59,798 bases of DNA from Yersinia rohdei ATCC 43380 (GCF_000173775.1 NZ_ACCD01000025.1:1-59798), one strand, 5' to 3'; shown: positions 38,874-49,387, numbered from the stretch's first letter. Translations and numbers: made by a program. Notes: generated from the letters alone by a model not told the origin.

Positions 38874-40094
38874 TTGGTGATAACGGATGGACAGCCTGGG
38901 CATATTGATCAAATCAAACAAACCAATGCAGGGGCCGTGTATCGGCTAATTGATTTGTTCGGCCCGATATCGCGTATTGAACTGTCTAAAAGGGCGCAAC
39001 TGGCCCCCGCCAGCATCACAAAAATTGTGCGGGAACTGGTTGAAGCGCATCTGGTAAAAGAAACCGAATATCAAGATGTCGGCAGCCGTGGGCGGCCAGC
39101 GATTGGTTTGGTGCTGGATACCGACGCCTGGCATTATCTTTCTGGCCGCATTAGCCGTGGTTATATTACCCTCGCACTGCGCGACCTCAGCAGTAAACTG
39201 GTGGTCGAAGAGCAGATTTCATTACCTGACAGCCACCCCGAACCGCTGCTAAATCGCATTCTTAACGAAGTCGATCAATTCTTTATCCGCCACCAAGACA
39301 AACTTGAAAGACTCACCGCTATTGCGATTACCATGCCCGGTATTATTGATGCGCCGGCAGGTATCGTGCACAGAATGCCATTTTATGACGTGGATGAAAT
39401 GCTACTGGGCCCGGCATTGGAACAACGCACCGGATTGCATGTTTATCTGCAACACGATATTTGCGCCTGGACGATGGCAGAAGCCTTATATGGGGCTTCC
39501 CGTGGTTGCCAAAATGTCATTCAGGTGGTGATTGACCATAACGTCGGGGCCGGCGTTATCACCGCAGGCCGGGTGTTACATGCCGGTAGCCGCAGTGTGG
39601 TTGAAATTGGCCATACCCAAGTCGACCCTTACGGCAAGCGGTGTTATTGCGGTAATCATGGGTGTCTTGAAACCGTTGCCAGCATTGAAAATATGTTAGA
39701 CATTGCCCAACAGCGATTACAGGGTTCAATGAGCTCGTTATTACACCGCTCGCCGCTGAGTGTGGACTCGTTATGTGATGCGGCGTTGGCGGGCGACCCA
39801 TTAGCAACAGATATTATTCTGGGGGTTGGCCACAGTGTCGGGCGAATTATTGCCATTATGGTCAATTTATTTAATCCGGAAAAAATTCTGGTCGGCTCGC
39901 CGCTAAATAAGGCGGCATCAATTTTACATCCAGCCATCGCCTCTTGTATTCGTCAACAAGCATTACCGGCTTACAGTGAGAGTATTCTGGTTGAGCCGAC
40001 GGCATTCTTTAATCAGGGAACTATGCCAGGTGCTGCTTTAGTAAAAGAAGCATTATATAACGGCTCGTTACTGGTCAAATTACTGCAAGGTTAA
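38874..40094 (+). CDS. mlc: Mlc, global repressor of sugar uptake genes
   Basis: ROK-family repressor (406 aa, DgsA) of ptsG, manXYZ, malT and pts in enterobacteria, inactivated when held by dephosphorylated PtsG. The N-terminal helix-turn-helix (LSKRAQLAPASITKIVREL) and the zinc motif CYCGNHGC are intact, and nearly the whole sequence matches E. coli. There is no ATG: the frame starts with TTG (38874) or GTG (38877), both downstream of AAGGAG. TTG gives the E. coli length. Confidence 0.95.
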   Translation: MVITDGQPGHIDQIKQTNAGAVYRLIDLFGPISRIELSKRAQLAPASITKIVRELVEAHLVKETEYQDVGSRGRPAIGLVLDTDAWHYLSGRISRGYITLALRDLSSKLVVEEQISLPDSHPEPLLNRILNEVDQFFIRHQDKLERLTAIAITMPGIIDAPAGIVHRMPFYDVDEMLLGPALEQRTGLHVYLQHDICAWTMAEALYGASRGCQNVIQVVIDHNVGAGVITAGRVLHAGSRSVVEIGHTQVDPYGKRCYCGNHGCLETVASIENMLDIAQQRLQGSMSSLLHRSPLSVDSLCDAALAGDPLATDIILGVGHSVGRIIAIMVNLFNPEKILVGSPLNKAASILHPAIASCIRQQALPAYSESILVEPTAFFNQGTMPGAALVKEALYNGSLLVKLLQG

Positions 40095-40099
40095 CGTCA

Positions 40100-40130
40100 T
40101 CCCTAATAATTAAGAGTTAATTATTAGGGA
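40100..40130 (+). terminator. AT-rich perfect stem-loop after mlc
   Basis: The 14-base arms TCCCTAATAATTAA and TTAATTATTAGGGA pair perfectly around a 3-base loop, 5 bases after the mlc stop. It lacks an adjacent T-run, so termination is likely but not certain. Confidence 0.55.
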
Positions 40131-40317
40131 GTATTGGCGGCCTATTTCCTCTTATTATTTGCTGCTCCCATTAAAAAACTGAATCAGTTAAGCAAAACAT
40201 TGCGCTAACGCAAGCTGTTCATGGCTGGCATCGCCTAGACTTTTATCCATGTTGCCAATTTCGCTCATATTATATGAGAAGAGGTGAGTCGATGCGGCCA
40301 GATTGCGGAGTATTATT

Positions 40318-40986
40318 ATGTTAACGCGTGTATTTGTGACGGGTACTGATACAGCTGTGGGTAAAACCGTGGTGTCACGGGCATTACTTCAGGCTTTAAG
40401 CCAAGAGGGAAAAACTGCCGTAGGCTATAAGCCGATAGCCTCGGAGAGTAAAGAAACGCCGGATGGCGTACGCAACCAGGATGCCTTAATCTTACAAGCG
40501 TCATCATCTATTGAAGTTGATTATCAAGAAGTTAATCCCTATCCACTGCTAGGCGATGTTATTCATGCCTGCACGGACACCTTGATTGACTACAATAAAA
40601 TGACCGCAGGATTGCAGCAATTATCCGCGAAAGCGGATTATGTGGTCGTAGAAGGTTCGGGCGGCTGGAAAGTCATGATGAATGACCAACGCTGTTATTC
40701 TGACTGGGTAGTACAAGAACAATTACCGGTTATTTTAGTTGTCGGAATTAAATTAGGCTGTATTAACCATGCATTATTAACCGTCCAAGCGATTATTAAT
40801 GATGGATTGCCCTTATTAGGCTGGGTGGCTAATCGTATTAATCCTGGATTGGCACATTATGCTGAAACTATTGCCCTGTTACGCGAACGAATCCCCGCGC
40901 CACAGTTAGGGCAATTACCTTATCTGCCCCATCCAGAACAAAAGCCGCTGGCTAAATACTTAGATCTCGCGGCAATTAATCGCTAA
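40318..40986 (+). CDS. ynfK: Dethiobiotin synthetase paralogue BioD2/YnfK
   Basis: ATP-dependent carboxylase of the dethiobiotin synthase family (222 aa). The P-loop GTDTAVGKTVVSRAL is at the N-terminus and VVVEGSGGWKVMM in the middle. It matches E. coli YnfK, next to mlc as here. It is outside the bio operon, and its cellular role is less clear than that of BioD. The ATG at 40318 with GGAG upstream is preferred over 40303. Confidence 0.93.
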   Translation: MLTRVFVTGTDTAVGKTVVSRALLQALSQEGKTAVGYKPIASESKETPDGVRNQDALILQASSSIEVDYQEVNPYPLLGDVIHACTDTLIDYNKMTAGLQQLSAKADYVVVEGSGGWKVMMNDQRCYSDWVVQEQLPVILVVGIKLGCINHALLTVQAIINDGLPLLGWVANRINPGLAHYAETIALLRERIPAPQLGQLPYLPHPEQKPLAKYLDLAAINR

Positions 40987-41074
40987 TCTATTTATGAGGT
41001 TGTTACATAGAATTGCAGCATAATAGTTTTGTTGATTTAATATTTGCCGTACCTTAAGTTATTAATCATTCATT

Positions 41075-42370
41075 TTAACGTGAATGATATACAGAAATAG
41101 GGCGTAACCAGCGGGCAATGGTGGTTGAAATAACACAAGCTAACAGTAGCCCAGGCAGCAGGGTATATTCGCCGGTCATTTCACACACCATCAGTGCGGA
41201 CATAATCGGGGCATGTGTGGTGGCGGCAAGCAAGGTTGCCATCCCGGTCAATGCCATCAGCAACGCAATATGCTGCCCCCAAAGACTGTCACTGACGTTG
41301 GGTAATCCGGCCAGCATTTGTCCACATAGCATCCCCAACGCCGCCCCGACAAACAGTGTCGGGGTAAATACCCCGCCGGGCGCGCCGGAGCCACTGCTTG
41401 CCAACACCGCCAATAACTTACAGATAAGGATGCCGGCAATCAATAACGCCCCCGGTGGAACCGTCAAAAATGACTGCACCACACTGTAGCCATTGCCCCA
41501 GACCTCAGGGAAAATCAGCGATAACCCCCCGACAATCATTCCCCCCAGTGCCAGTTGCCACGGCGGCGATAGATTCAATGAACGAAACGCCGTGCCGCTG
41601 GCGGTCATCCCTTTCAGAAACACCGGCCCACAACATCCGGCAAACAGACCCAATAATGCCATCAACAGATACTGTATTGGCCAGGGGGAAGGCAGCGTCT
41701 GCACTTGATACAGCGTTTCCTGACCGCCCTGCAACAGATTGGTCGTGAGCAATGCGGTCACCGCTGCAATAACTACCGGCCCCAGCGAGGCCAACATCAA
41801 GGTGCCAAACAGAATTTCAGCGATAAACAGGCTACCGGCCAGTGGCGCATGGTAGGCGCTGGCCATCCCCGCGGCGGCCCCACAGGCCACCCAAAGTTTC
41901 CATTCTTTCGGCTTGGCATAGCGCTGAGCAAAAACAGACGCAAACAGGGCGGCTAACAACACCATCGCGCCTTCGCGACCAATGGCACTGCCGCTGGATA
42001 CCACTAATAATGATGCCAAAGATTTTACCAGACTGGCAGAAACATCTAACCGACCATCACCGGTTTCGATGGCTTCCATATAATCGGTGGGGGCACTGGG
42101 TTTTCGGTGCTGATAACGCTGATAGGCCCACAATAATGCCCCGGCAGCCAAGCCCCCCAAGGCTGGAGTCAACGCCCGCCGCCAGCCAGAAATGGAAGAG
42201 GCGGCGGCCACCAAACTGCCATCAGTACGGGCGAATAACAGCCATTCCAGCCCCAACATCGCCTGATGGAATAACCACACAATCAAGGCTGACATCATGC
42301 CGAGCAGGATAGAGATAAGCAATCGGCGCACCATGGCGCGGGAGTAATGCAAATGGAGAGGGCGTTTCAT
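41075..42370 (-). CDS. clcB: ClcB, voltage-gated ClC-type chloride channel/antiporter
   Basis: ClC-family membrane protein (431 aa, about ten or more hydrophobic segments). The selectivity-filter motifs are visible: [10 protein letters not shown] (with the gating glutamate), [14 protein letters not shown], and [20 protein letters not shown]. It matches E. coli ClcB, which supports acid resistance along with ClcA. ATG at 42370 preferred over a TTG three codons earlier. The order ynfK-clcB-ynfD follows E. coli, less the ynfE-H genes. Confidence 0.93.
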   Translation of the reverse strand: MKRPLHLHYSRAMVRRLLISILLGMMSALIVWLFHQAMLGLEWLLFARTDGSLVAAASSISGWRRALTPALGGLAAGALLWAYQRYQHRKPSAPTDYMEAIETGDGRLDVSASLVKSLASLLVVSSGSAIGREGAMVLLAALFASVFAQRYAKPKEWKLWVACGAAAGMASAYHAPLAGSLFIAEILFGTLMLASLGPVVIAAVTALLTTNLLQGGQETLYQVQTLPSPWPIQYLLMALLGLFAGCCGPVFLKGMTASGTAFRSLNLSPPWQLALGGMIVGGLSLIFPEVWGNGYSVVQSFLTVPPGALLIAGILICKLLAVLASSGSGAPGGVFTPTLFVGAALGMLCGQMLAGLPNVSDSLWGQHIALLMALTGMATLLAATTHAPIMSALMVCEMTGEYTLLPGLLLACVISTTIARWLRPISVYHSR

Positions 42371-42480
42371 ACCAGCCAACCAACGGGCAGTAGATTACTG
42401 GTCATCCCAGGAAGGCCCCAGGAAGAGTGGGTAAAATAACAAGGCGCACCCCAAGGTACGCCCCAATAATGATTCAGACA

Positions 42481-42729
42481 TTACTCGCCATTAGTGATGC
42501 GGGTATAAACAATTTTCTGAGTATCATTCTCACAGTGCCCAACCACCAGCCCACCGGCTTGCTCAACCTGATCATTCGGGACGATATCCAGTTTAAAACC
42601 GGACTCAGGCACTCCATTCTTGATGATTTTTTGGGTAATATCTGCCTTCACACTCTCGCAAGAGGCCAGGGCAGCTAAGGGTGCCAAAGAGAGCAGCAAG
42701 GTACTGATAATAAGCGTTTTTTTCATCAT
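42481..42729 (-). CDS. ynfD: YnfD-like DUF1161 periplasmic protein
   Basis: A short protein of 82 aa. A signal peptide (MMKKTLIISTLLLSLAPLAALA) precedes a small domain with two Cys (SCESVKADITQKIIKNGVPESG and VVGHCENDTQKIVYTR) that probably form a disulfide. DUF1161 family, function unknown. AAGGAT lies just before the paired ATG codons at 42729/42726. The longer frame to 42780 has no basis. Confidence 0.85.
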   Translation of the reverse strand: MMKKTLIISTLLLSLAPLAALASCESVKADITQKIIKNGVPESGFKLDIVPNDQVEQAGGLVVGHCENDTQKIVYTRITNGE

Positions 42730-42839
42730 AAAATCCTTATGTGGATGAATGGCTTTTCTAATGTATTGATTATTAAGCACTGTCTAAATACTAGCTCAGA
42801 TTGGCATAACCTCAAGCCCCGCAGAGCGGCGGTCATCCA

Positions 42840-43211
42840 TTACGGATTAATTTTGCGACCGGACAACCTATCCAAACAACGCTGGGTATTAGGTTCCCAA
42901 TAGGCGTTAAGATTTTCGCTACGATCACAGTTATCTTTCATATCTTCCGCGTGGTCGTACTTATCAAAATTCTTTTCTACCCGGTTATTCACTTTACCCC
43001 GCAGACGTTGATTCTCATCCCATTGCTGCTGGCTTTGGCGGGCTTGTTCTTTAGACATCGGGTCATTGTTACCACCGACAGAAACACAAGTGCTGCCCTG
43101 AGTGCAGTTGGCCGACTGCGCCATGGCTGGCGCTTGCCAGGTGAGAGGCAACACCAGCGCGGCGACCGGGAGCAATGCACGCATCAGACGTGGCAGGCTA
43201 TTTATCTTCAT
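42840..43211 (-). CDS. ynfB: YnfB-like DUF1283 periplasmic protein
   Basis: A small secreted protein of 123 aa. The signal peptide (about residues 1-31) ends near AMA|QS. The C-terminal part NLNAYWEPNTQRCLDRLSGRKI matches the conserved end of E. coli YnfB. Function unknown. AAAGGA precedes the ATG at 43211; the frame upstream to 43271 is not needed. In E. coli ynfB adjoins ynfA; here arsRBC lies between them. Confidence 0.87.
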   Translation of the reverse strand: MKINSLPRLMRALLPVAALVLPLTWQAPAMAQSANCTQGSTCVSVGGNNDPMSKEQARQSQQQWDENQRLRGKVNNRVEKNFDKYDHAEDMKDNCDRSENLNAYWEPNTQRCLDRLSGRKINP

Positions 43212-43401
43212 CGTCTTAAATCCTTTATGAGTCGGTGATGTTAAATCATCATGTAAATTAGTGGCTCGCATCAGCGGATATAAAAATTATATCATTGCTC
43301 GCCGCATATACACAGTGTGTGGCAGTCTTGTTTAAGCGCCGTAGAGTAACCTGATATGTTTTCTAATCCCATCCGTTAAAATCTGGCATTACCTTATGCC
43401 G

Positions 43402-43456
43402 ATATATATGAAAAACCATATATATAATTGACAATTACATTGGCGGGACTAAGATA
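43402..43456 (+). promoter_or_regulatory. arsR operator-like dyad and promoter
   Basis: Perfect 9-base arms ATATATATG (43402-43410) and CATATATAT (43417-43425) with a 6-base spacer look like an ArsR-type operator. They end just before TTGACA (43428-43433), which is followed by a 17-base spacer and AAGATA (43451-43456). The arsR ATG follows 30 bases later. Confidence 0.5.
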
Positions 43457-43486
43457 ACCACAGCATTTCGCTCTGGAATTCTCCTT

Positions 43487-43825
43487 ATGACACTCACGCC
43501 ATTACAGTTGTTCAAAAATTTAGCCGATGACACTCGCCTGAATATCATCTTGCTGTTGCGCGCGTCCGGTGAGCTCTGTGTTTGTGAGCTTTGTCAAACC
43601 TTACACCAATCCCAACCCAAGATTTCCCGCCACTTAGCGATGCTAAAAACGGCGGGGGTGTTACAGGATCGCCGCACCGGGAAATGGATCCACTATCGGC
43701 TATCACCGCATATGCCTGCTTGGGCGGCAGCAGTCATTGAGCAAGCTTATCTCAGTCAACAAGATGAAATTCTGTTGTTGGCAAACAGCCATGAAACGAC
43801 ACGCGGCAAGGCCGGTTGTCTCTAA
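43487..43825 (+). CDS. arsR: ArsR, arsenic-responsive repressor
   Basis: Small winged-helix repressor (112 aa) that leaves DNA when As(III) or Sb(III) binds. The thiol site ELCVCELC gives Cys31, Cys33 and Cys36, the standard trio of enterobacterial ArsR. It is followed by the recognition helix QPKISRHLAMLKTAGVL. It starts the arsRBC unit; arsB begins about 150 bases after its stop. No arsD, arsA or arsH is present. Confidence 0.94.
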   Translation: MTLTPLQLFKNLADDTRLNIILLLRASGELCVCELCQTLHQSQPKISRHLAMLKTAGVLQDRRTGKWIHYRLSPHMPAWAAAVIEQAYLSQQDEILLLANSHETTRGKAGCL

Positions 43826-43978
43826 TTCATTTAAAAAAACCACCTCATATATCTGTTTTTTCATATTTAATTGGAAAGGATAAATGTGTCGGCATAACAC
43901 GTCTGCGCCTGCTGGCGACTGACGTTTAACTTATCAATAGTCACAGGGCAGGCAATATCTGGCCCTTGCGGGGGCGTT

Positions 43979-45268
43979 ATGTTGTTGGCAGGTGCGATTT
44001 TTGTCCTAACTTTGGTACTGGTTATCTGGCAGCCCAGAGGTCTGGGGATCGGTTGGAGCGCGATGCTTGGCGCGATACTGGCGCTACTGACCGGTGTCGT
44101 ACACATCGGGGATATTCCGGTGGTCTGGCAGATAGTCTGGAATGCAACCGCGACTTTTATTGCGGTAATCATTATCAGTCTGCTGTTGGATGAATCCGGA
44201 TTCTTTGAATGGGCGGCACTGCATGTTGCTCGGTGGGGCAATGGCCGTGGCCGCGTACTCTTTACTTACATCATTTTACTCGGCGCGGCGGTGGCGGCAC
44301 TGTTTGCCAATGATGGTGCGGCACTCATCCTGACCCCCATTGTCATGGCGATGTTATTGGCGCTGGGGTTCAGCCGTGGCGCGACCTTAGCCTTTGTCAT
44401 GGCAGCGGGATTTATTGCCGATACCGCCAGCTTGCCACTGGTCGTTTCGAATCTGGTCAATATTGTCTCGGCTGATTTCTTTCATCTTGGGTTCACGCAA
44501 TACGCGGCGGTAATGGTGCCCGTCAACCTGGCCGCCATTGCGGCGACGCTGGCTATGCTGCACCTGTTTTTCCGCCAAGAAATCCCCACTATTTATGATG
44601 TATCGCTGTTGAAAGCGCCCAAAGCGGCTATTCGCGATAGTCGCACCTTTAAAACCGGCTGGTTAGTGCTGGTGCTGCTGTTAGTGGGTTTCTTTGCCCT
44701 GGAACCGCTCGGAATACCTGTCAGTTTGGTCGCCGCCGTCGGGGCCGTGATTCTGTTGGCTGTCGCGAAGAAAGGCCAAGCCATCAACACCGGTAAAGTG
44801 CTGCGCGGCGCACCCTGGCAAATTGTTATTTTCTCACTGGGCATGTATCTGGTGGTGTATGGCCTGCGCAATGCGGGGCTCACTCACTTCCTTTCCACTT
44901 TGCTAAATCAACTGGGGGAACAGGGGTTATGGGCAGCGACATTTGGCACCGGATTCCTGACGGCGTTCCTGTCTTCTATCATGAACAATATGCCGACCGT
45001 ATTAGTCGGGGCGCTGTCGATTGATGCCAGCTCAGCGACTGGCGTGATTAAACAGGCGATGATATATGCCAATATTATCGGCAGTGATCTGGGGCCGAAA
45101 ATCACCCCTATAGGCAGTCTGGCCACCTTATTATGGCTGCATGTGCTGTCTCAGAAAAATATGACCATCACTTGGGGTTATTACTTCCGAGTCGGTATTA
45201 TCATGACAATACCGGTGCTGCTGGTCACACTGGCGGCATTAGCGCTGAGGCTATCAATACCGCTGTGA
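43979..45268 (+). CDS. arsB: ArsB, arsenite efflux pump
   Basis: Inner-membrane arsenite/antimonite exporter (429 aa, about eleven to twelve hydrophobic segments). [35 protein letters not shown] and [13 protein letters not shown] are the typical ArsB loops. It works alone using the proton gradient, as there is no ArsA ATPase. ATG at 43979 with GGGGG upstream. It is followed by arsC after 71 bases. Confidence 0.94.
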   Translation: MLLAGAIFVLTLVLVIWQPRGLGIGWSAMLGAILALLTGVVHIGDIPVVWQIVWNATATFIAVIIISLLLDESGFFEWAALHVARWGNGRGRVLFTYIILLGAAVAALFANDGAALILTPIVMAMLLALGFSRGATLAFVMAAGFIADTASLPLVVSNLVNIVSADFFHLGFTQYAAVMVPVNLAAIAATLAMLHLFFRQEIPTIYDVSLLKAPKAAIRDSRTFKTGWLVLVLLLVGFFALEPLGIPVSLVAAVGAVILLAVAKKGQAINTGKVLRGAPWQIVIFSLGMYLVVYGLRNAGLTHFLSTLLNQLGEQGLWAATFGTGFLTAFLSSIMNNMPTVLVGALSIDASSATGVIKQAMIYANIIGSDLGPKITPIGSLATLLWLHVLSQKNMTITWGYYFRVGIIMTIPVLLVTLAALALRLSIPL

Positions 45269-45339
45269 TTGTTGTTTAAAAACAGTATTTAATCACTAAC
45301 CTCGCTAAACACAGTCAACGAGGGTAAGAGAGCATCCAG

Positions 45340-45768
45340 ATGAGCAATATCACTATTTATCATAATCCGGCCTGTGGCACATCGCGCAACACGCTGGCGT
45401 TAATCCGCAACACGGGTACTGAGCCTGAAGTTATTTTGTATCTGGACACGCCACCCAGCCGTGCAGTATTAGTTACACTGATTGCGGACATGGGGATCCG
45501 CACTCGGGCGCTATTGCGTACCAACGTCGAGCCCTATGCGCAATTAGGACTGGCAGAAGAACGTTTCAGTGATGAGCAACTGATTGATTTTATGTTGCAA
45601 TATCCCATTTTGATCAACCGGCCGATAGTTATCACCCCTCTGGGGACTCGATTGTGTCGGCCTTCAGAGACCGTGTTGGCGATTTTGCCTGATGCACAAC
45701 GTGGCGTTTTCACTAAAGAAGATGGCCAACAGGTTGTCGAAGCACCGGGCAAACAGAGAGAAAAATAA
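45340..45768 (+). CDS. arsC: ArsC, glutaredoxin-dependent arsenate reductase
   Basis: Reduces arsenate to arsenite for export by ArsB (142 aa). Catalytic Cys12 is in YHNPACGTSRNTL. The arginines that bind arsenate lie in INRPIVITPLGTRLCRPSE. Thioredoxin-like fold, plasmid R773 type. Length is normal. Last gene of arsRBC. Confidence 0.95.
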   Translation: MSNITIYHNPACGTSRNTLALIRNTGTEPEVILYLDTPPSRAVLVTLIADMGIRTRALLRTNVEPYAQLGLAEERFSDEQLIDFMLQYPILINRPIVITPLGTRLCRPSETVLAILPDAQRGVFTKEDGQQVVEAPGKQREK

Positions 45769-45912
45769 AGTGCGCCAGGTTGGGTGCCGGGTAAAATACC
45801 CGCTGAATGGCGAGCAGCGGTAAGACGCTGAAGCATGACAGCATAACGGCATGCAGGAGACTTGGCTGCAAAGACCATGACCCCATAACCGATAAAACAC
45901 TGAGATCTGAAC

Positions 45913-46239
45913 GTGTTAAAAACATCGTTACTTTTTTTTGTCACCGCATTGGCGGAAATCATGGGCTGTTTCCTGCCTTATCTATGGCTGCGCAAAGGAG
46001 GGCCTCTCTGGTTATTGCTCCCCGCCGCGGCCAGTTTGGCGCTGTTTGTTTGGCTATTAACCTTACATCCGGCGGCCAGTGGGCGGGTGTATGCCGCATA
46101 CGGCGGAGTCTATGTGGTAACGGCACTCATATGGTTACGGCTGGTCGATGGCATCAAACTTTCGGTATTTGACTGGGTGGGTGCGGGAGTTGCTCTGGCG
46201 GGTATGCTCATTATTGTGGCGGGCTGGCGGGTTAATTAA
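45913..46239 (+). CDS. ynfA: YnfA-like small membrane protein (UPF0060)
   Basis: Four-segment inner-membrane protein (108 aa), related in fold to small multidrug exporters; function unproven. [21 protein letters not shown] matches E. coli YnfA almost exactly. It starts with GTG (45913) and has only a weak upstream purine stretch. It is on the same strand as arsC but 144 bases downstream, probably with its own promoter. Confidence 0.93.
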   Translation: MLKTSLLFFVTALAEIMGCFLPYLWLRKGGPLWLLLPAAASLALFVWLLTLHPAASGRVYAAYGGVYVVTALIWLRLVDGIKLSVFDWVGAGVALAGMLIIVAGWRVN

Positions 46240-46280
46240 CGGCAGGGCGCTTAGCACCCAACCGCTTGATTTTGTAATCT

Positions 46281-47030
46281 TTACCCTTCGCGATGAATAT
46301 TCAGCCCGGCAAAGGACTGACTGACCGGCATCATTTCCAGTGAGTTAATATTCACTCGGGCGGGCAGCGTGGCGACCCAATACACCGCCTCCGCAACATC
46401 TTCGGGTATCAGCGGGTTAGCGCCATCATAGGTTTTATTCACTTTCTCGCCATCGCCTTTAAAGCGCACCGCAGAGAATTCTGTGCCCCCGACCATGCCA
46501 GGTTCAATGTCGGTCACCCGGATATGGGTGCCATGCAAATCCGCCCGCAGCCCCAAGCTAAATTGTTTCACAAAAGCCTTAGTCGCGCCGTACACATTAC
46601 CGCCAGCATAAGGCCAGTTAGCGGCAGTCGAACCAATATTAATGATATGACCGACATCGCGCTCCACCATTGCCGGCAATAAGGCGCGAGTCATATTCAC
46701 CAAACCTTTGGTATTGGTATCAATCATCGTGTCCCAATCTTCAACATTGGCTTGATGAGCCGGCTCCATCCCCAAGGCTAAACCGGCATTATTCACCAGC
46801 AAATCGATATTTTTCAGCTCTGCTGGCAAGTCATCGATGACGTTCTGAATGGCGGCACGATTTCTCACATCTAAACGCACTGTATGCAACAGTGCACCCA
46901 GCTCGGCTTTTAATTCATCCAACCGCTCCTGACGACGGCCGGTGGCAATAACCTGATGGCCGTGGTGGATAAATTTACGCGCGATGGCCTCACCAAAACC
47001 GGATGTTGCGCCAGTGACGAAAACAATCAT
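46281..47030 (-). CDS. ydfG: YdfG, NADP-dependent 3-hydroxy acid / malonic semialdehyde reductase
   Basis: Short-chain dehydrogenase (249 aa). Cofactor loop VTGATSGFGEAIARKF, NNAGLALG, and catalytic YGATK are in place. It matches E. coli YdfG, which reduces L-allo-threonine-type hydroxy acids and 3-hydroxypropionate precursors. AAGGA lies six bases before the ATG at 47030; the ATG two codons earlier is too close to it. It is convergent with ynfA. Confidence 0.94.
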   Translation of the reverse strand: MIVFVTGATSGFGEAIARKFIHHGHQVIATGRRQERLDELKAELGALLHTVRLDVRNRAAIQNVIDDLPAELKNIDLLVNNAGLALGMEPAHQANVEDWDTMIDTNTKGLVNMTRALLPAMVERDVGHIINIGSTAANWPYAGGNVYGATKAFVKQFSLGLRADLHGTHIRVTDIEPGMVGGTEFSAVRFKGDGEKVNKTYDGANPLIPEDVAEAVYWVATLPARVNINSLEMMPVSQSFAGLNIHREG

Positions 47031-47147
47031 ATGCATTCCTTATTTTTCGTTGCCAATAACATCATTAACTTACTCTCGAGCCTGACGGGAAGCCAACAGG
47101 GGTTAGCGGTCAGACGGCTGATACACCACATCAACAGGTTTTGCCTG

Positions 47148-48557
47148 TCATCGTTTGGCCGGCTTCTTGCGCACTGCATCGCCCGCATCCCGGCTCAGGG
47201 TAAAGGTATCTACCACTGATAGTAATGCGACCAGCCCAATAACCACAAATGCTATCTGGAAATTTTCCAGCGGAATTGTTCCGTCGCGATAAGGATGAAA
47301 CCACTCCGCTATCCGCAACGACAAGGCCCCGATAGCAATCCCCAAGCCCACAGCCAACTGTTGCGCCATATTAGACAAGGTATTCGCTCCGGCCATTTTC
47401 GGGGCGGGAACCTCAGAAAAGGCTAAGGTATTCAAGGCAGTAAACTGCATTGAGCGGGTAAGTCCACTGATAAAAAGTAAGATAATAATCAGGATATGAG
47501 GTGTTGTTGGGGTAATGAGCGCACAGGCCAATAAGGTGGCGGCATTTAGCAGGCCATTCACCAGCAGGGTCGGGCGGAAACGAAACCGATACAAGATAGC
47601 CGAGGTAAAGGGCTTCATCGCCAGATTGCCCGCAAACACAGCCAACACCAACAAACCGGCACTAAAGGCACTCAAACCAAAACCAATCTGGAACAATAAC
47701 GGCAGCAAAAAGGGCACGGCACCAATCGCCATACGGAACAAACCGCCACTCCAAATAGTGACGCTGTAACTTTTTATCTGCAACGCCCACAAATCAATTA
47801 AAGGAAAAGCCTGCCGTTTACTGTGATAAACGGCGAGGGTGCCCAATAGCAGACTACCGATCAGGCAAGCCACAGGCACAGATCGCGCCACGCCTTGGTG
47901 ATTAAATAATTCCAGACCCAACATCAAACTGAAGCAAGCCGCACCGGTTAATAAAAATCCTAGTGTATCGAACGGTGTTTCTTTCTGCGGCGACTCTGAC
48001 GGAATAAGCCGCCAGGCTAGCCATAACCCGATTATCCCCAGCGGAACATTGAGAATAAAGATCCAATGCCAGGAGGCATAGGTGGTCAGAAAACCGCCCA
48101 CCGGGGGGCCAAGAATGGGGGCGACTAACCCCGGCCAAGTAATAGTGGCAATGGCTTTAATCAGATCCGTTTTAGCGGTATTACGCAACACAATCAACCG
48201 GCCCACGGGCACCATCATGGCGCCGCCCAATCCCTGTAATATTCGCGCGCCGGTGAAAGCCATTAAATTCGTGCTCAATGCGCACAACACCGAAGCCAGG
48301 GTAAATATCACCATTGCTGCCGCGAAAATATTCCGTGCACCAAAGCGATTGGCAATCCAACCACTGGCCGGAATAAACACCGTCAGAGTGAGAATATAGG
48401 CCGAAATCCCAATATTCATATCGATGGGATGCACGTTAAATGCAGCAGCCATTTGTGGCATTGCCGTCACAATCACCGTGGCATCAAGATTTTCCATAAA
48501 AAAAGCGCCCGCCACCAACAGCGGCAGCGCTGAACTGCGTAGCGCCGCCTGGCTCAT
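47148..48557 (-). CDS. DHA2-family MFS drug transporter
   Basis: Fourteen-segment-class exporter (469 aa) of the EmrB/QacA type. Landmarks are MENLDATVIVTAMPQMA at the first helix, GARILQGLGGAMMVPVGRLIVLR (motif C-like region) and GPPVGGFLTTYASWHWIFILNVPLGI. Substrate is not predictable. It stands alone: no EmrA-type adaptor and no regulator is adjacent. The ribosome site is weak. Confidence 0.88.
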   Translation of the reverse strand: MSQAALRSSALPLLVAGAFFMENLDATVIVTAMPQMAAAFNVHPIDMNIGISAYILTLTVFIPASGWIANRFGARNIFAAAMVIFTLASVLCALSTNLMAFTGARILQGLGGAMMVPVGRLIVLRNTAKTDLIKAIATITWPGLVAPILGPPVGGFLTTYASWHWIFILNVPLGIIGLWLAWRLIPSESPQKETPFDTLGFLLTGAACFSLMLGLELFNHQGVARSVPVACLIGSLLLGTLAVYHSKRQAFPLIDLWALQIKSYSVTIWSGGLFRMAIGAVPFLLPLLFQIGFGLSAFSAGLLVLAVFAGNLAMKPFTSAILYRFRFRPTLLVNGLLNAATLLACALITPTTPHILIIILLFISGLTRSMQFTALNTLAFSEVPAPKMAGANTLSNMAQQLAVGLGIAIGALSLRIAEWFHPYRDGTIPLENFQIAFVVIGLVALLSVVDTFTLSRDAGDAVRKKPAKR

Positions 48558-48751
48558 GATGAGGCTCGCAGAGTAGGTAGGCAGTTGATTGATTTAAATG
48601 GAGATAAACAGAAAAGTACAAAAAATGAAATCACGGTTCAAATCCGGATAATCTAATGACATATTTTGAGCATACCGGATTAGGCGGGGATTAAAAAGAA
48701 AGATTGCAGGTGACGCTGTCACAAAGAAAGGGTTTATTTTCTATGACGAAA

Positions 48752-48790
48752 ATAAAAAAAAGGGCTGTTTATAGCATGACAACAGCCCGT
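48752..48790 (-). terminator. Rho-independent terminator after the DUF1471 gene
   Basis: GGGCTGTT (48762-48769) pairs with AACAGCCC (48781-48788), followed on the minus strand by a run of eight T (48754-48761). It is 32 bases beyond the gene's stop. Confidence 0.85.
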
Positions 48791-48819
48791 TCTTTATTAT
48801 ATTGCTGGCCGACTTATTG

Positions 48820-49098
48820 TTACTTTTTCTTATACACATCAGCTGTAGCGTGGATCTTACTATCAGTATTCGCAGAGGTGATTACATAATATTGCCCACC
48901 CAGCTCATCTGCTTTTTTGGACAACTCGGCTTTAGCATCCATAGGCGCTAACTCACCGGAGGTGACAATATTACCCACTTTTTCATATTGCCCTGGGTTA
49001 TTATTGAGGTCTTCTTTGGTTAATAATTCGGCTGAAATAGCACCAGCAGAGAATGCACCCAATACCGTCAGCATCGTCAGTGTTTTCAATAATTTCAT
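48820..49098 (-). CDS. DUF1471 (YdgH/BhsA/McbA-like) periplasmic stress protein
   Basis: A protein of 92 aa. The signal peptide ends at about SA|ELL, leaving a mature domain of some 70 residues with the DUF1471 pattern (YEKVGNIVTSGE... KADELGGQYYVITSA... IHATADVYKK). Members are induced by stress and affect biofilm or metal tolerance. GAGGA lies before the ATG, and a strong terminator follows. The 322 bases upstream (49099-49420) hold its promoter and the tetR operator, with no other gene. Confidence 0.88.
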   Translation of the reverse strand: MKLLKTLTMLTVLGAFSAGAISAELLTKEDLNNNPGQYEKVGNIVTSGELAPMDAKAELSKKADELGGQYYVITSANTDSKIHATADVYKKK

Positions 49099-49387
49099 AG
49101 TATTCCTCTCATTAAATATAGATAAAAACTCTCTCCAACCGACTTAAGTATTGTTCTAAAAGGCTGTTTTAGCCAGCTGACAACAATTTATAGTTACAGT
49201 TTGACTTAATGCCATTTAAACGCAGACATTAGAAACACTTAGCGCCTAAGACATTAACCCAGCGCCGGGATAATAGGGGGGTGATAGGGGGCATTTTCTA
49301 CTGGGATGGTGAGCCACTGAACCGGATATGAGTATTTCTTGCCTGATTTAGAGCCCCGGAAGGGTTGCATTAGAACTAAAAATATGT

